Source: GCA-2746795 sp964643965 (GTDB lineage: Bacteria > Chloroflexota > Anaerolineae > Promineifilales > Promineifilaceae). Taken from it: 52,876 nt of DNA. The stretch spans positions 1 through 52,876 of the forward strand of contig CAZXVH010000021.1 in NCBI GenBank assembly GCA_964643965.1, written 5' to 3'. The translations under genes and the position numbers were made by a program. Within the stretch, counting starts at the first letter, position 1. The number at the start of each line of letters is the position of its first letter. Of the stretch, positions 43,886 through 51,816 are shown one piece after another. The notes below the pieces were generated by a model, which saw nothing but the letters and a program-made list of their open reading frames with translations, was not told the DNA's origin and made no database searches.

Positions 43886-44557
43886 ATGACTCGATCCCCT
43901 ATTCGCGTTTTAATCGTTGATGACCACGGTATCGTGCGCAAAGGAACCCGCGCCTTACTAGACCGCATCCCTGATTTTGTCGTCGTGGGCGAGGCCAGCA
44001 ACGGCAAAGAGGCCGTCGCCCAAGCAGCCAGCTTGCAGCCGGACGTGATTTTGATGGATTTGATGATGCCGGAGATGGATGGCATAGAAGCCATCGGCCG
44101 GATCACCGCCAGTCAACCCGACAGCCACATCCTGGCCCTAACCAGCTTTGCCGCCGATGACAAACTGTTCCCGGCCATTAAAGCGGGGGCGTTAGGCTAC
44201 ATGCTGAAAGACGCCGACCCAGAAGATTTAATCCAGGCCATTCACCAGGTACATCGCGGCGAACCCTCCCTGCATCCCAGCATCGCCCGCAAAGTGCTGC
44301 AAGAACTCGGCCGTCCACCCGCCGCCCCTCCCGCCCCCGGCCCCGACCCCCTCACCGAACGCGAATTAGAAGTGCTGCAACTGGTCGCCCAAGGCTTAAC
44401 CAATCAACAAATGGCCGAAAAACTTTCGGTGGCAGAAGTGACCATTCGCACACACGTCAGTAATATTTTGAGCAAACTGCACCTGGCCAACCGCGTTCAA
44501 GCCACCTTATACGCCTTGCGTGAAGGGCTGACCAGTTTGGAAGACGATGCTGAGTGA
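43886..44557 (+). CDS. NarL/LuxR-type response regulator
   Basis: 223 aa. Receiver (1-120): acidic pair in VDDH, phospho-Asp in VILMDLMMPEMDG, Thr in ALTSF, Lys in YMLKDA. A Pro-rich linker leads to a LuxR HTH (LTERELEVLQLVAQGLTNQQ, then VTIRTHVSNILSKL). AAGGA precedes the ATG. Partner of the preceding kinase. Pieces of a closely similar 3' end occur as decayed fragments at 47534-47625 and 50674-50812. Confidence 0.95.
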   Translation: MTRSPIRVLIVDDHGIVRKGTRALLDRIPDFVVVGEASNGKEAVAQAASLQPDVILMDLMMPEMDGIEAIGRITASQPDSHILALTSFAADDKLFPAIKAGALGYMLKDADPEDLIQAIHQVHRGEPSLHPSIARKVLQELGRPPAAPPAPGPDPLTERELEVLQLVAQGLTNQQMAEKLSVAEVTIRTHVSNILSKLHLANRVQATLYALREGLTSLEDDAE

Positions 44558-44628
44558 CATTATATAACCTCAGACTATTAGACTTTTTGCAAAAAGGGAA
44601 CGTAACTATGTAATCGTCTAACCAGCTG

Positions 44629-44757
44629 CATATCACTTTCGATCCACTTGGCCAGGTGCTGGCTGCCTTAGAGAAGACAGAAACCAAACATGCCAGAGGG
44701 AAAGTGGTGGTTAGCCTTGGCGTGTCCTCTTTCGGACTAACACTTAAGCGGCTCTAA
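44629..44757 (+). pseudogene. 3' remnant of a zinc-type alcohol dehydrogenase/quinone oxidoreductase gene
   Basis: The frame reads HITFDPLGQVLAALEKTE, then TKHARGKVVVSLG and a stop at 44755. This is like the C-terminal end of MDR-family enzymes (F-P-L...A...L..G.A.GK.V). Upstream the frame is closed by stops and no other domain is seen, so only a fragment remains. Confidence 0.5.
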
Positions 44758-45410
44758 TTACAGCGATAGGCATCGGCTGGCCCCCAAACCTGAGCCGGCG
44801 CTAAGATTTGCGCGTCTGCATATGTATAATTCGCATTCCAGGCTGTTGTAATTGTGTAGTTACATTGTGTTCCTGAACAAGTTTTGTTATTGCTAGATTG
44901 GCCGCCACTCCAGCGCAATGTATAAGTGGAGGTGCCAGTGCCAGATGAATATTCGAACTTCGCTCCAGCAGAACACGTGGCGTATAACGTGTCTATAAAT
45001 ACCGACCAGGACAAGGGAACGGTGCTATCTGGGTGGGGACGAACCTCTATTTTTTGCGGGTCGTCTTCATCAACAAACAGTTCCATGGGTAAAAACTCGT
45101 TTGCACTTGGCCCAGATGCTTCTTCAATACCATCTGGTTGAGAGCCAAATTGTTCCGTGCGTTCTGTAATGGTACCTTGAGGTAACTCAATTACATTAGT
45201 ATAGATGGCAACAGGTTTTTCATCTTGGTCGATCACATCAGCATCAGCATCGAAGATCGTCTCTGTTTTTTCCGTGATCAGTCCTGCGGCTGTTTCAATC
45301 TGTACGACATCTACCTGCCTCTGACTTGCCGCCAGCCACGAGACGCCAGTCACGCTAACCAACAAAATAACACAAATACTAACCAGTAAAAGCAGTTTAC
45401 TTTTCAACAT
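44754..45410 (-). CDS. Secreted or anchored protein of the left two-component module
   Basis: 218 aa, unrecognised. Signal-anchor helix at residues 5-28 (KLLLLVSICVILLVSVTGVSWLA), an acidic central stretch rich in Glu/Asp, then a C-terminal domain (about 125-218) of polar, Ser/Thr/Asn-rich beta type with Cys at positions that could form two disulfides (ATCSAGAKFEY, KTCSGTQC, YRCN). GGAGG precedes the ATG. It follows the kinase gene on the same strand by 158 nt, mirroring the secreted gene at 49782-50534. Probably the output of the adjacent two-component system. Confidence 0.65.
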   Translation of the reverse strand: MLKSKLLLLVSICVILLVSVTGVSWLAASQRQVDVVQIETAAGLITEKTETIFDADADVIDQDEKPVAIYTNVIELPQGTITERTEQFGSQPDGIEEASGPSANEFLPMELFVDEDDPQKIEVRPHPDSTVPLSWSVFIDTLYATCSAGAKFEYSSGTGTSTYTLRWSGGQSSNNKTCSGTQCNYTITTAWNANYTYADAQILAPAQVWGPADAYRCN

Positions 45411-45568
45411 GATTTTGCCTCCTTGGACAAATTTGAAATGGGTTACTGTTTTTAGTCTAGCACAACGGATGTTAAGCTGGTGTTAAGGAACGGAATTTTA
45501 ATAAGACTTGGTGGATGACCTTCGAGTGACCGTCCTTCCCAAAAAGGGAAGTTATTGGTGGATGGTTA

Positions 45569-46747
45569 CTAAGTTACGGGGAGATATAGTGTAAATGTGC
45601 TGCCTGTATCGTGTGAACTTTGTAAGTTGATATGGCCATTATGTAACTGAACAATATGTGAAACAATTGACAACCCTAAACCAGTTCCTCCTGTTTGACG
45701 AGAACGCGAAAAATCAAGGCGATAAAAACGGTCGAATATGTGGTTTTGTTGGTCAGCAGGAATGCCCAGGCCATTATCGGCAATTGAAATAACTGCCCAA
45801 TTTAGTTCTTCACCCACTGTTATTTCTACGAAACCACCTGGCCGATTATAGCGAATACCATTTTCAACCAGGTTACTGAATGCACTTGCCAACAATATGC
45901 TATCACCTTGTACAACCGGATCCTTGTCACCGTTTAAGCGCAGTATGATCCGTCGTTTTGTGGCCAGAGGAGTCAAATCTGCAACCACTTCTTCTAACAG
46001 TAAAAGAAGCGAAACTTCATCCTGGGCCATTTCATATTCCTGTCGTGCCAGCAACAAGAGACTATTAACCATCTGCTCTAAGCGGTCCAGCATCTCCTTT
46101 AATACAGTAATCGTCTCCTGATAATCAGCTAGTGCCGCTTTTTGATCCATTTGCACAACTTCTATATTCGTACGCATGACAGCCAGAGGCGTACGTAATT
46201 CATGGGCTGTGTCAGCGACAAAGCGGCTTTGTTGTCTAAACGCCTGGTCCAGCCGATCTAACATTGCATCAAACTCGTCCGCCAGTTGTTTAATTTCGTC
46301 AGCGGGGCCTGGCAGAGATACCCGTTGGTCCAAAGCGCCAGCATCAATATGGGTAACAATTTGAGAGAGGTTGGAAACAGGTTTCAGCGCAGCACCAACC
46401 ATCTGATAAGCTACAATGCTACCCAAAATGATAATGGCAAATAAGGAAATAAGAGAAATAGTTTGTACAAGATTGAGCGTTTGGTCAATGAGAAGCGAAG
46501 CCTCATCTCGTGAAATACCAATTCCTGGCAGAGGAGGATTGTCAGGTCTAGGCAAAGCATTATCCGGTTGTATCAGGGGAACTATATCTACAGCGTCAGG
46601 GACAATTGTTTGGGCCATGATGTTGATAACAGCTACCAGCCCGACTGCCATGACAACGAGCAGACTCGTGAACCAGAGCAGCAGCCGTAACCGCAGGGTC
46701 AATTTTGACTGTAACCAGTAGGCCAACTGCTTACTATAACGAGTCAT
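45569..46747 (-). CDS. HAMP-type sensor histidine kinase, left module
   Basis: 392 aa. Helix 1 (about 18-43), a periplasmic loop of about 50 residues rich in Pro and Asp, helix 2 (about 93-115), HAMP, HisKA with phospho-His in DTAHELRTPLAVMRTN, and HATPase (LVENGIRYNRPGG, DNGLGIP, GGTGLGLSIV). Senses an outside signal through the short loop. Start overlaps the regulator stop (ATGA, 46744-46747). A clear paralogue of the kinase at 48360-49568. Confidence 0.94.
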   Translation of the reverse strand: MTRYSKQLAYWLQSKLTLRLRLLLWFTSLLVVMAVGLVAVINIMAQTIVPDAVDIVPLIQPDNALPRPDNPPLPGIGISRDEASLLIDQTLNLVQTISLISLFAIIILGSIVAYQMVGAALKPVSNLSQIVTHIDAGALDQRVSLPGPADEIKQLADEFDAMLDRLDQAFRQQSRFVADTAHELRTPLAVMRTNIEVVQMDQKAALADYQETITVLKEMLDRLEQMVNSLLLLARQEYEMAQDEVSLLLLLEEVVADLTPLATKRRIILRLNGDKDPVVQGDSILLASAFSNLVENGIRYNRPGGFVEITVGEELNWAVISIADNGLGIPADQQNHIFDRFYRLDFSRSRQTGGTGLGLSIVSHIVQLHNGHINLQSSHDTGSTFTLYLPVT

Positions 46748-47439
46748 GATCTCTTATCTAAAGATGGCTGGGACAGCAAACGATACCCTTTGCCGATGAC
46801 TGTTTCAATATAGCGGGGATCTTTGGGATCATCGCCCAACTTGCGTCGCAGCGCGTTAATATGGACGCGAACGGATTGTGTGAAGAAGTTTACGGCCGTA
46901 TCCCAAACATGTTCTAGCAACTCTTCCTGACTAACCACTTCGTCCGGATGGCGCATTAAGTAAGCCAAAATGCTATATTCCTTCCGTGTCAACTCCAGAC
47001 GACGATCACGCTGCCAGACTATCTGACCAGCCGAGTCTAATTTAAGGTCGCCAACCTGGTGTATTGGTTCACGTACGCGCAGGTCACGGCGCAGCAGCGC
47101 ACGTATGCGAGCGGTCAATTCTTCAAAATGAAATGGCTTTACCAGATAATCATCGGCGCCCTGGTCAAGTCCGGCTATTCTATCACGCAGGCGATCTCTA
47201 GCTGTGAGTATGAGGATCAACAATTCCGGCTTTTCTGAGCGCACCTGTTGGCAAATTTCCAACCCCTCGATTTCAGGTAGATTAAGGTCTAACAAAAGAA
47301 GATCGTACTCATTGATCATTGCCAAATCTTGGCCTTCTTTTCCGCTAAGAGATACGTCAACCGCATACCCTTGTTGGCGCAACCCACGTGCAAGCGCTTG
47401 TGCTAAATGAGATTCATCTTCTATAATCAAGATGCGCAT
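46744..47439 (-). CDS. OmpR-family response regulator, left module
   Basis: 231 aa. Receiver with acidic pair IIEDE, phospho-Asp in LLLLDLNLPEIEG, Thr in LTARD and Lys in LVKPFHFEE; winged HTH of OmpR type (LTRKEYSILAYLMRHPDEVV, VRVHINALRRKLGDD, GKGYRLL). Very close to the regulator at 47684-48370, which diverges from it across 244 nt. GAGGT lies before the ATG. Confidence 0.95.
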   Translation of the reverse strand: MRILIIEDESHLAQALARGLRQQGYAVDVSLSGKEGQDLAMINEYDLLLLDLNLPEIEGLEICQQVRSEKPELLILILTARDRLRDRIAGLDQGADDYLVKPFHFEELTARIRALLRRDLRVREPIHQVGDLKLDSAGQIVWQRDRRLELTRKEYSILAYLMRHPDEVVSQEELLEHVWDTAVNFFTQSVRVHINALRRKLGDDPKDPRYIETVIGKGYRLLSQPSLDKRS

Positions 47440-47533
47440 GATAATTACCTCTATTTAAAAAGAGTTTTTATCAGATTAACCCGTTATGATCAACGAAATC
47501 GCCCTACCTCCACAACAAATTGTATTGACCTTA

Positions 47534-47625
47534 GGCCACCTTATACGCCTTGCGCGAAGGCTGACCACCTTAGGAAATGATGCTGATTCCGGTGTGGCGG
47601 AAGGGTAACAGACTCACGCCAATAT
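47534..47625 (+). pseudogene. Fragment of a NarL-type regulator 3' end (copy 1)
   Basis: GGCCACCTTATACGCCTTGC onward matches the 3' end of the regulator at 43886-44557 (its codons for ATLYALREG), broken by a frameshift to a stop. The following ATGATGCTGATT and ACGCCAATAT stretches match copy 2 at 50674-50812, so both fragments derive from one ancestor. Confidence 0.7.
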
Positions 47626-47683
47626 TAACCGTATAATGCTGTTAGATGGCATAGCCACAATTTAACAATACAATAATAACAAC

Positions 47684-48370
47684 ATGAGATTACTCGTTAT
47701 CGAAGATGAACTAAATATGGCACAAGCTCTGGCGCGTGGGCTGCGGCAGCAGGGTTATGCTGTAGATATTGCCGTAGATGGCAATCAGGGTTGGGAATTA
47801 GCAACCATCCACGACTACGACTTACTCGTTTTAGACCTGAATTTGCCCGGTATGGATGGCTTAACGATTTGTCAACAGTTACGAGCCGCCCAATCTCAAA
47901 CGCTTGTCTTAATGCTAACAGCCCGCGATCAACCCAAAGACCGTGTCACTGGCCTTGATATGGGAGCCGATGATTATTTGGTTAAACCGTTTCATTTTGA
48001 CGAGTTTCTGGCTCGCATTCGAGCGCTGTTGCGCCGAGACCTGAGAATTAATGAACCAATTCTGCAAAACGGCGCTCTCAAGCTAGACCCCGCGAGTAAC
48101 TCGGTCTGGTTAAAAAATAGACCCCTGCAATTCACACGTAAAGAGTTTGCTATTTTGGAATATCTTATGCGTCACCCAGGGGAAGTAATTAGTCAGGAAA
48201 CATTGATGGAACATGTCTGGGATCAGGAAATGAATCCTTTTTCCAATACCGTCAGAGTCCACATCGCTTCGTTACGCCGCAAACTGGATGATGATCTAGA
48301 CAGCCCTCAATTTATTGAGACAGTAATTGGCAAAGGCTATCGCTTGCTTGCCCAAAAGGATGAAATTTAA
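47684..48370 (+). CDS. OmpR-family response regulator, right module
   Basis: 228 aa. Receiver with VIEDE, phospho-Asp in LLVLDLNLPGMDG, LTARD, LVKPFHFDE; OmpR wHTH (FTRKEFAILEYLMRHPGEVI, VRVHIASLRRKLDDD, GKGYRLL). Shares long identical runs with the left-module regulator (for example ALARGLRQQGYAVD). No clear ribosome site. Directly followed by its kinase, with an overlap if the start at 48360 is used. Confidence 0.95.
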   Translation: MRLLVIEDELNMAQALARGLRQQGYAVDIAVDGNQGWELATIHDYDLLVLDLNLPGMDGLTICQQLRAAQSQTLVLMLTARDQPKDRVTGLDMGADDYLVKPFHFDEFLARIRALLRRDLRINEPILQNGALKLDPASNSVWLKNRPLQFTRKEFAILEYLMRHPGEVISQETLMEHVWDQEMNPFSNTVRVHIASLRRKLDDDLDSPQFIETVIGKGYRLLAQKDEI

Positions 48371-49568
48371 TTCGCTAAGCAGGTTAAGAAAATGGGTAAA
48401 ACGGCGTCTAACTCTTCAGATGCGGTTGGCATTTTGGGTAATGGGGGTTTTAGTTATATTTAGTGGCGGTCTAGTTGTCTTTATTAACCTGGGCACGGCT
48501 AAAGCTGTTTCATTCCAAACTACATTATTGGAACCCACCTCAATTTCTAGCGCTCCCGCCACAATGCTACCCGCAGCACTATCCACACCACCAGCTTACT
48601 CTGATTCAATTCCAAATGAAATGACGCCATTAGCAACACCGCAAGAAATTGTGCTGGCGCAGTTGCGTACTATCTCACTCATCGGATTAGGTTTGATCAT
48701 CTTGGTGGGTGGGGCAGTTGTCTATTATTTGGCGGGGCAACCTTTAAGGCCGCTGCGCTCGTTTAGCCATACAGTGAAACATATTTCGGCTGAAAATCTT
48801 AATGTCCGTTTAGATAGGGAGGACGCCGAAGATGAATTCAGCGAATTGGCAGAAACTTTTAACTTGATGTTGGATAGGCTAGAAACGGCATTTAACCAAC
48901 AAAGCATGTTTGTCGCCAACGCCGCTCATGAACTACGAACGCCGCTGGCCGCTTTACGAACCAATCTTGAAGTTGTTTTAGCCGACTCTGAGGCTTCTTT
49001 AACAGAATATCAAGAGATGGGTTCTCAGTTGCAATTTGCCCTGGATAGGCTGGAAAGGCTGGTGGCTGATTTGCTTTTGTTGTCATCTGCGGCAAGGGTG
49101 GACGAGGAAATTGTGGTACTGGGGCCGTTGATAGAGCAAGTTGTGGATAACTTAACCGCGATGGCTGCGGAAAAGCAAGTTTCTTTACGACTCAAAGGGG
49201 ATGGTGAACTTGAAGGTTGGGGCAACCCGCTTTTGCTGGAGCGGGCGGTATATAATCTGGTAGAAAACGGAATTTACTACAATCAACCGCAAGGCAACGT
49301 GGAAGTTACCCTGTTTCGTGAGATGAATAAGGTGGTAATCCGAGTAGCGGATAATGGTATAGGGATTCCTGCCGCCGAACAATCTTTAATTTTTGATCGG
49401 TTTTATCGCCTGGATCGGTCTCGGACACGCCACAGCGGGGGGGCGGGTTTGGGCTTGTCCTTGGTGGCGCATATTGTTGAACTTCATAAAGGCTATATTC
49501 AATTAGATAGTGAACTGGATGTGGGCAGTACGTTTACTATTTTTTTACCCGTGCCCGATCCTCATTAA
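48360..49568 (+). CDS. HAMP-type sensor histidine kinase, right module
   Basis: 402 aa if started at ATG 48360, inside the end of the regulator gene. AAAAGG directly precedes it, and a TTG at 48327 is an alternative. Two helices (about 20-42 and 112-135) flank a loop of about 65 residues rich in Pro, Ser and Thr. HAMP, HisKA with NAAHELRTPLAALRTN, HATPase (LVENGIYYNQPQG, DNGIGIP, GGAGLGLSLV). Same design as the left kinase but with an unrelated loop, so it probably senses a different signal. Confidence 0.93.
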   Translation: MKFNSLSRLRKWVKRRLTLQMRLAFWVMGVLVIFSGGLVVFINLGTAKAVSFQTTLLEPTSISSAPATMLPAALSTPPAYSDSIPNEMTPLATPQEIVLAQLRTISLIGLGLIILVGGAVVYYLAGQPLRPLRSFSHTVKHISAENLNVRLDREDAEDEFSELAETFNLMLDRLETAFNQQSMFVANAAHELRTPLAALRTNLEVVLADSEASLTEYQEMGSQLQFALDRLERLVADLLLLSSAARVDEEIVVLGPLIEQVVDNLTAMAAEKQVSLRLKGDGELEGWGNPLLLERAVYNLVENGIYYNQPQGNVEVTLFREMNKVVIRVADNGIGIPAAEQSLIFDRFYRLDRSRTRHSGGAGLGLSLVAHIVELHKGYIQLDSELDVGSTFTIFLPVPDPH

Positions 49569-49592
49569 CTGTAACTACAACCGTTAACGAGA

Positions 49593-49650
49593 AGAAGTTC
49601 AACTTTTAGCTCTTGACTCGTTTGATTTATCAGAGAAAAGTTGAACTTCT
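49593..49650. repeat. 15-bp inverted repeat AGAAGTTCAACTTTT
   Basis: Arms 49593-49607 and 49636-49650 are exact, loop 28 nt. The arm sequence is that of the hairpin between nirK and SCO (17599-17633). It lies between the kinase and the secreted-protein gene. Confidence 0.7.
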
Positions 49651-49781
49651 GGCTTTGTAGTCCCCTTAACTTTACAAAGAATTTATATCTGTTTTGTTAT
49701 CCTGAGCATCATTACCCACTTTAACTGGAATGGCAATCTTTATTAGAGCGTCTTTCCGGAACAAAACAAGGAGATAAACTC

Positions 49782-50534
49782 ATGTTAAAGAAGAAAGTGT
49801 TATTTATTGTCATGGTGATGGGTGTGTTGTTACTGGCGGGGATAACGGCCGTTTCCTTCGCCCAAACAATAATGGATACCGCCCCTACACAAGCCGTTAA
49901 CGATCCGTCATCAGAACCAGATACACATTGCGCCACCGTACTTGAGCCTATACAACCCGGCGAAACAGAATCGAAAGTGGTGCAGACTACTTGCGGTATA
50001 GAAGAGGCAGCGGCCGCCGAAATGGAGATGTTAGAGCCAATGAATCCGCAGGATTTTGTCCCTGCTGACCCAGAATGGGCTGACCAGGGCGAAATGGTTA
50101 ATGGCATTGTCGAAGGCGTTAGCGAAGAAACAGCTTATCGCTGTGTCGTTTTCCTGGAACCGATGCAATCAGGCGAACAATCCTCAAAAGCGTCAGAGCC
50201 TGTCTGTGCCAAAGGGGTCATCGACTCCGTGGACGGCGTTTCTCTCGCTTCTAGTTTTTTAGTCGCTCGATTTTATGACAATACCAACTATGGCTCGCTG
50301 CTACAGGAGTATTATGGGCCCACTGCCTGCTCTGCGACCACAAGTTATGGCGTTAACGCCTTGCCCAGCAGCCTTGATAATAAGTTCGAGTCGGGACGTA
50401 GTTATTCTAACTGTGACCACATTTCCGTTTTTGACTTCGTTAATCATACTGGTGCAACATACGCTTGCGGCGCCAATTGCTCCAGCTTTTACGCCTTGAA
50501 CAACGCCGTAACTTCTTGGAAAGTTACTGACTAA
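49782..50534 (+). CDS. Secreted protein with I36/crystallin-like C-terminal domain, right module
   Basis: 250 aa. Signal peptide (about 1-28, cleavage likely after VSFAQ), an acidic Pro/Glu-rich region with two similar repeats (CATVLEPIQPGETESK and CVVFLEPMQSGEQSSK), then a C-terminal domain (about 165-250) with the pattern ARFYDNTNYGSLL...SNCDHISVFDF...ASWKV-type ending (VTSWKV). This is like peptidase-inhibitor I36 / beta-gamma-crystallin-type proteins, with six or more Cys. AAGGAG precedes the ATG. Likely the output gene of the upstream two-component pair. Confidence 0.78.
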   Translation: MLKKKVLFIVMVMGVLLLAGITAVSFAQTIMDTAPTQAVNDPSSEPDTHCATVLEPIQPGETESKVVQTTCGIEEAAAAEMEMLEPMNPQDFVPADPEWADQGEMVNGIVEGVSEETAYRCVVFLEPMQSGEQSSKASEPVCAKGVIDSVDGVSLASSFLVARFYDNTNYGSLLQEYYGPTACSATTSYGVNALPSSLDNKFESGRSYSNCDHISVFDFVNHTGATYACGANCSSFYALNNAVTSWKVTD

Positions 50535-50615
50535 GCGGGTAAACAAGGGGAGTTGCCCAATAACTATCATAATAAATCCCAGATTAGACGTTGATCTGAC
50601 CAGAGAAAAACAAAA

Positions 50616-50659
50616 AGATGCAAGCCTACGGTAACCGCTGTAGGCTTGCATCTATTTTA
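50616..50659 (+). terminator. Strong intrinsic terminator
   Basis: AGATGCAAGCCTAC (50616-50629) pairs with GTAGGCTTGCATCT (50640-50653), loop 10 nt, followed by ATTTT. It ends the right two-component module. Confidence 0.8.
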
Positions 50660-50673
50660 AATGGCTCCGTTCA

Positions 50674-50812
50674 GTGACCATCCGCACCCACGTCAGCCAT
50701 ATTTTAAAACAAACTGCACCTCGCCAACCGCGTTCAGGCCACCTTATACGCCCTACGTGAAGGGCTAACCACCTTGTATAATGATGCTGATTTTGGCATA
50801 GAGAAAGAGTAA
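50674..50812 (+). pseudogene. Fragment of a NarL-type regulator 3' end (copy 2)
   Basis: Translates to VTIRTHVSHILK, then a one-base insertion, then NKLHLANRVQATLYALREGL and a stop at 50810. The functional gene at 43886 reads VTIRTHVSNILSKLHLANRVQATLYALREGL. So this is the HTH end of a lost second NarL-type gene, in the same orientation as the first. Confidence 0.8.
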
Positions 50813-50922
50813 CAAAATAACGCCAATATGAATCGTATCAGGCGGTTTTTTATACCCTTTTGTTAAACGGAAAATTATGAAGCAAACAGAAATCGAAAAG
50901 TTGAACACGCATAGAGAAACTA

Positions 50923-51267
50923 ATGAATAACACGAATCTCAAAGTTGATTTTTATTTCGACAAAGCCGGCAAGTGGCAGAAAGAAATAGAGCAATTGAGA
51001 ACCATCGCGCTTGACTGTGATCTGACCGAAGAATTGAAGTGGGGTGTGCCTTGTTACACCTTTCAGGAGAACAACATCGTTTTAATCCATCTGTAGAAAT
51101 TAGATGAAATGCCTGACTTGAAAACAGCCTTTGCCGCGTTAACGCCAGGGCGGCAACGAGGATACTTGCTTCATTTTTCCAGCGCCAAACAATCCAAAAC
51201 GCGGGCGTCACGGGTTGAAAAATGTATACCGGCAATCCTCGACGGAAAGGGATTAAATGATCAGTAA
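50923..51267 (+). pseudogene. YdeI/DUF1801-type gene with internal deletion and stop
   Basis: The frame opens with MNNTNLKVDFYFDKAGKWQK, then LTEELKWGVPCYTFQENNIV, then an in-frame TAG at 51094, and resumes KLDEMPDLKTAFAALTPGRQ to RVEKCIPAILDGKGLND. Both parts match the ends of the YdeI/DUF1801 family, but the middle of roughly 70-80 residues is missing. The frame is otherwise intact, which points to a recent deletion. Confidence 0.75.
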
Positions 51268-51282
51268 TAGCGAAGGCAATTT

Positions 51283-51816
51283 TCAGGGTTCTGTTTCAAC
51301 TGCTGGATAAGTAATGGTTTCGCCATCAACCTGCGCCCACGGCGTCAGACGATGGGGTTTGCTCGATTTCTCGCTCATAATATCTTCTACCTGGATGCCG
51401 CGCACAAGCAGGGCGTCACCAATCAGAGAGCGGTGGCAGCGCCAGGGCAGCGCCTCGGCGCACATGATGACGGTTCGTTGTCCTTTGGCAATCTCCAGCA
51501 GCTCTTGGATACCGGCGGCAAACTGTGGCGTCTGCATGTAGTCGGCATAACCACGAAAGGATTTGTTGCGCCAGGCGGTATTGATGGAAACGGCCGTTGT
51601 ATGCCGCAGCCCGCCTAACGCTTCAAGCCGTTGATAGCCGATACCTTGCTGCGTCAGACTTTCACGCAGCGCTTCTTCTCCAAATTGCGGGTTGTGCCGC
51701 GATTTGGCTATCGTTCTGACATCGACAACCATCTCGATATGGAACGCTTTCAGGATTGCGATAAATTCTTCGATGGCTCTCGTGGAGTGTCCGATGGTAT
51801 AAATGGTGGTCGTCAT
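51283..51816 (-). CDS. DUF488-family protein (long type)
   Basis: 177 aa. Motifs IYTIGHSTRAIEEF, VVDVRTIAKSRHNPQF, LGGLRHT, WRNKSFRGYADYM and VIMCAEALPWRCHRSLIGDA are the family hallmarks, with the conserved Cys and CHR site. Function is not established; members often sit beside DNA repair genes. Here the gene overlaps the stop-start of the glycosylase by 4 nt (51813-51816), supporting such a link. Confidence 0.92.
   Translation of the reverse strand: MTTTIYTIGHSTRAIEEFIAILKAFHIEMVVDVRTIAKSRHNPQFGEEALRESLTQQGIGYQRLEALGGLRHTTAVSINTAWRNKSFRGYADYMQTPQFAAGIQELLEIAKGQRTVIMCAEALPWRCHRSLIGDALLVRGIQVEDIMSEKSSKPHRLTPWAQVDGETITYPAVETEP

Noticed and set aside
50816..50922. Short frame before the YdeI-type pseudogene (starting near 50878)
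   Set aside because: Only a handful of codons before a stop; probably leader sequence.
4907..51598. AACGGCCGTT copies as transposon ends or target duplications
   Set aside because: Copies lie singly inside conserved genes in frame, without adjacent transposase genes or paired flanking duplications, so an iterated-motif explanation fits better.
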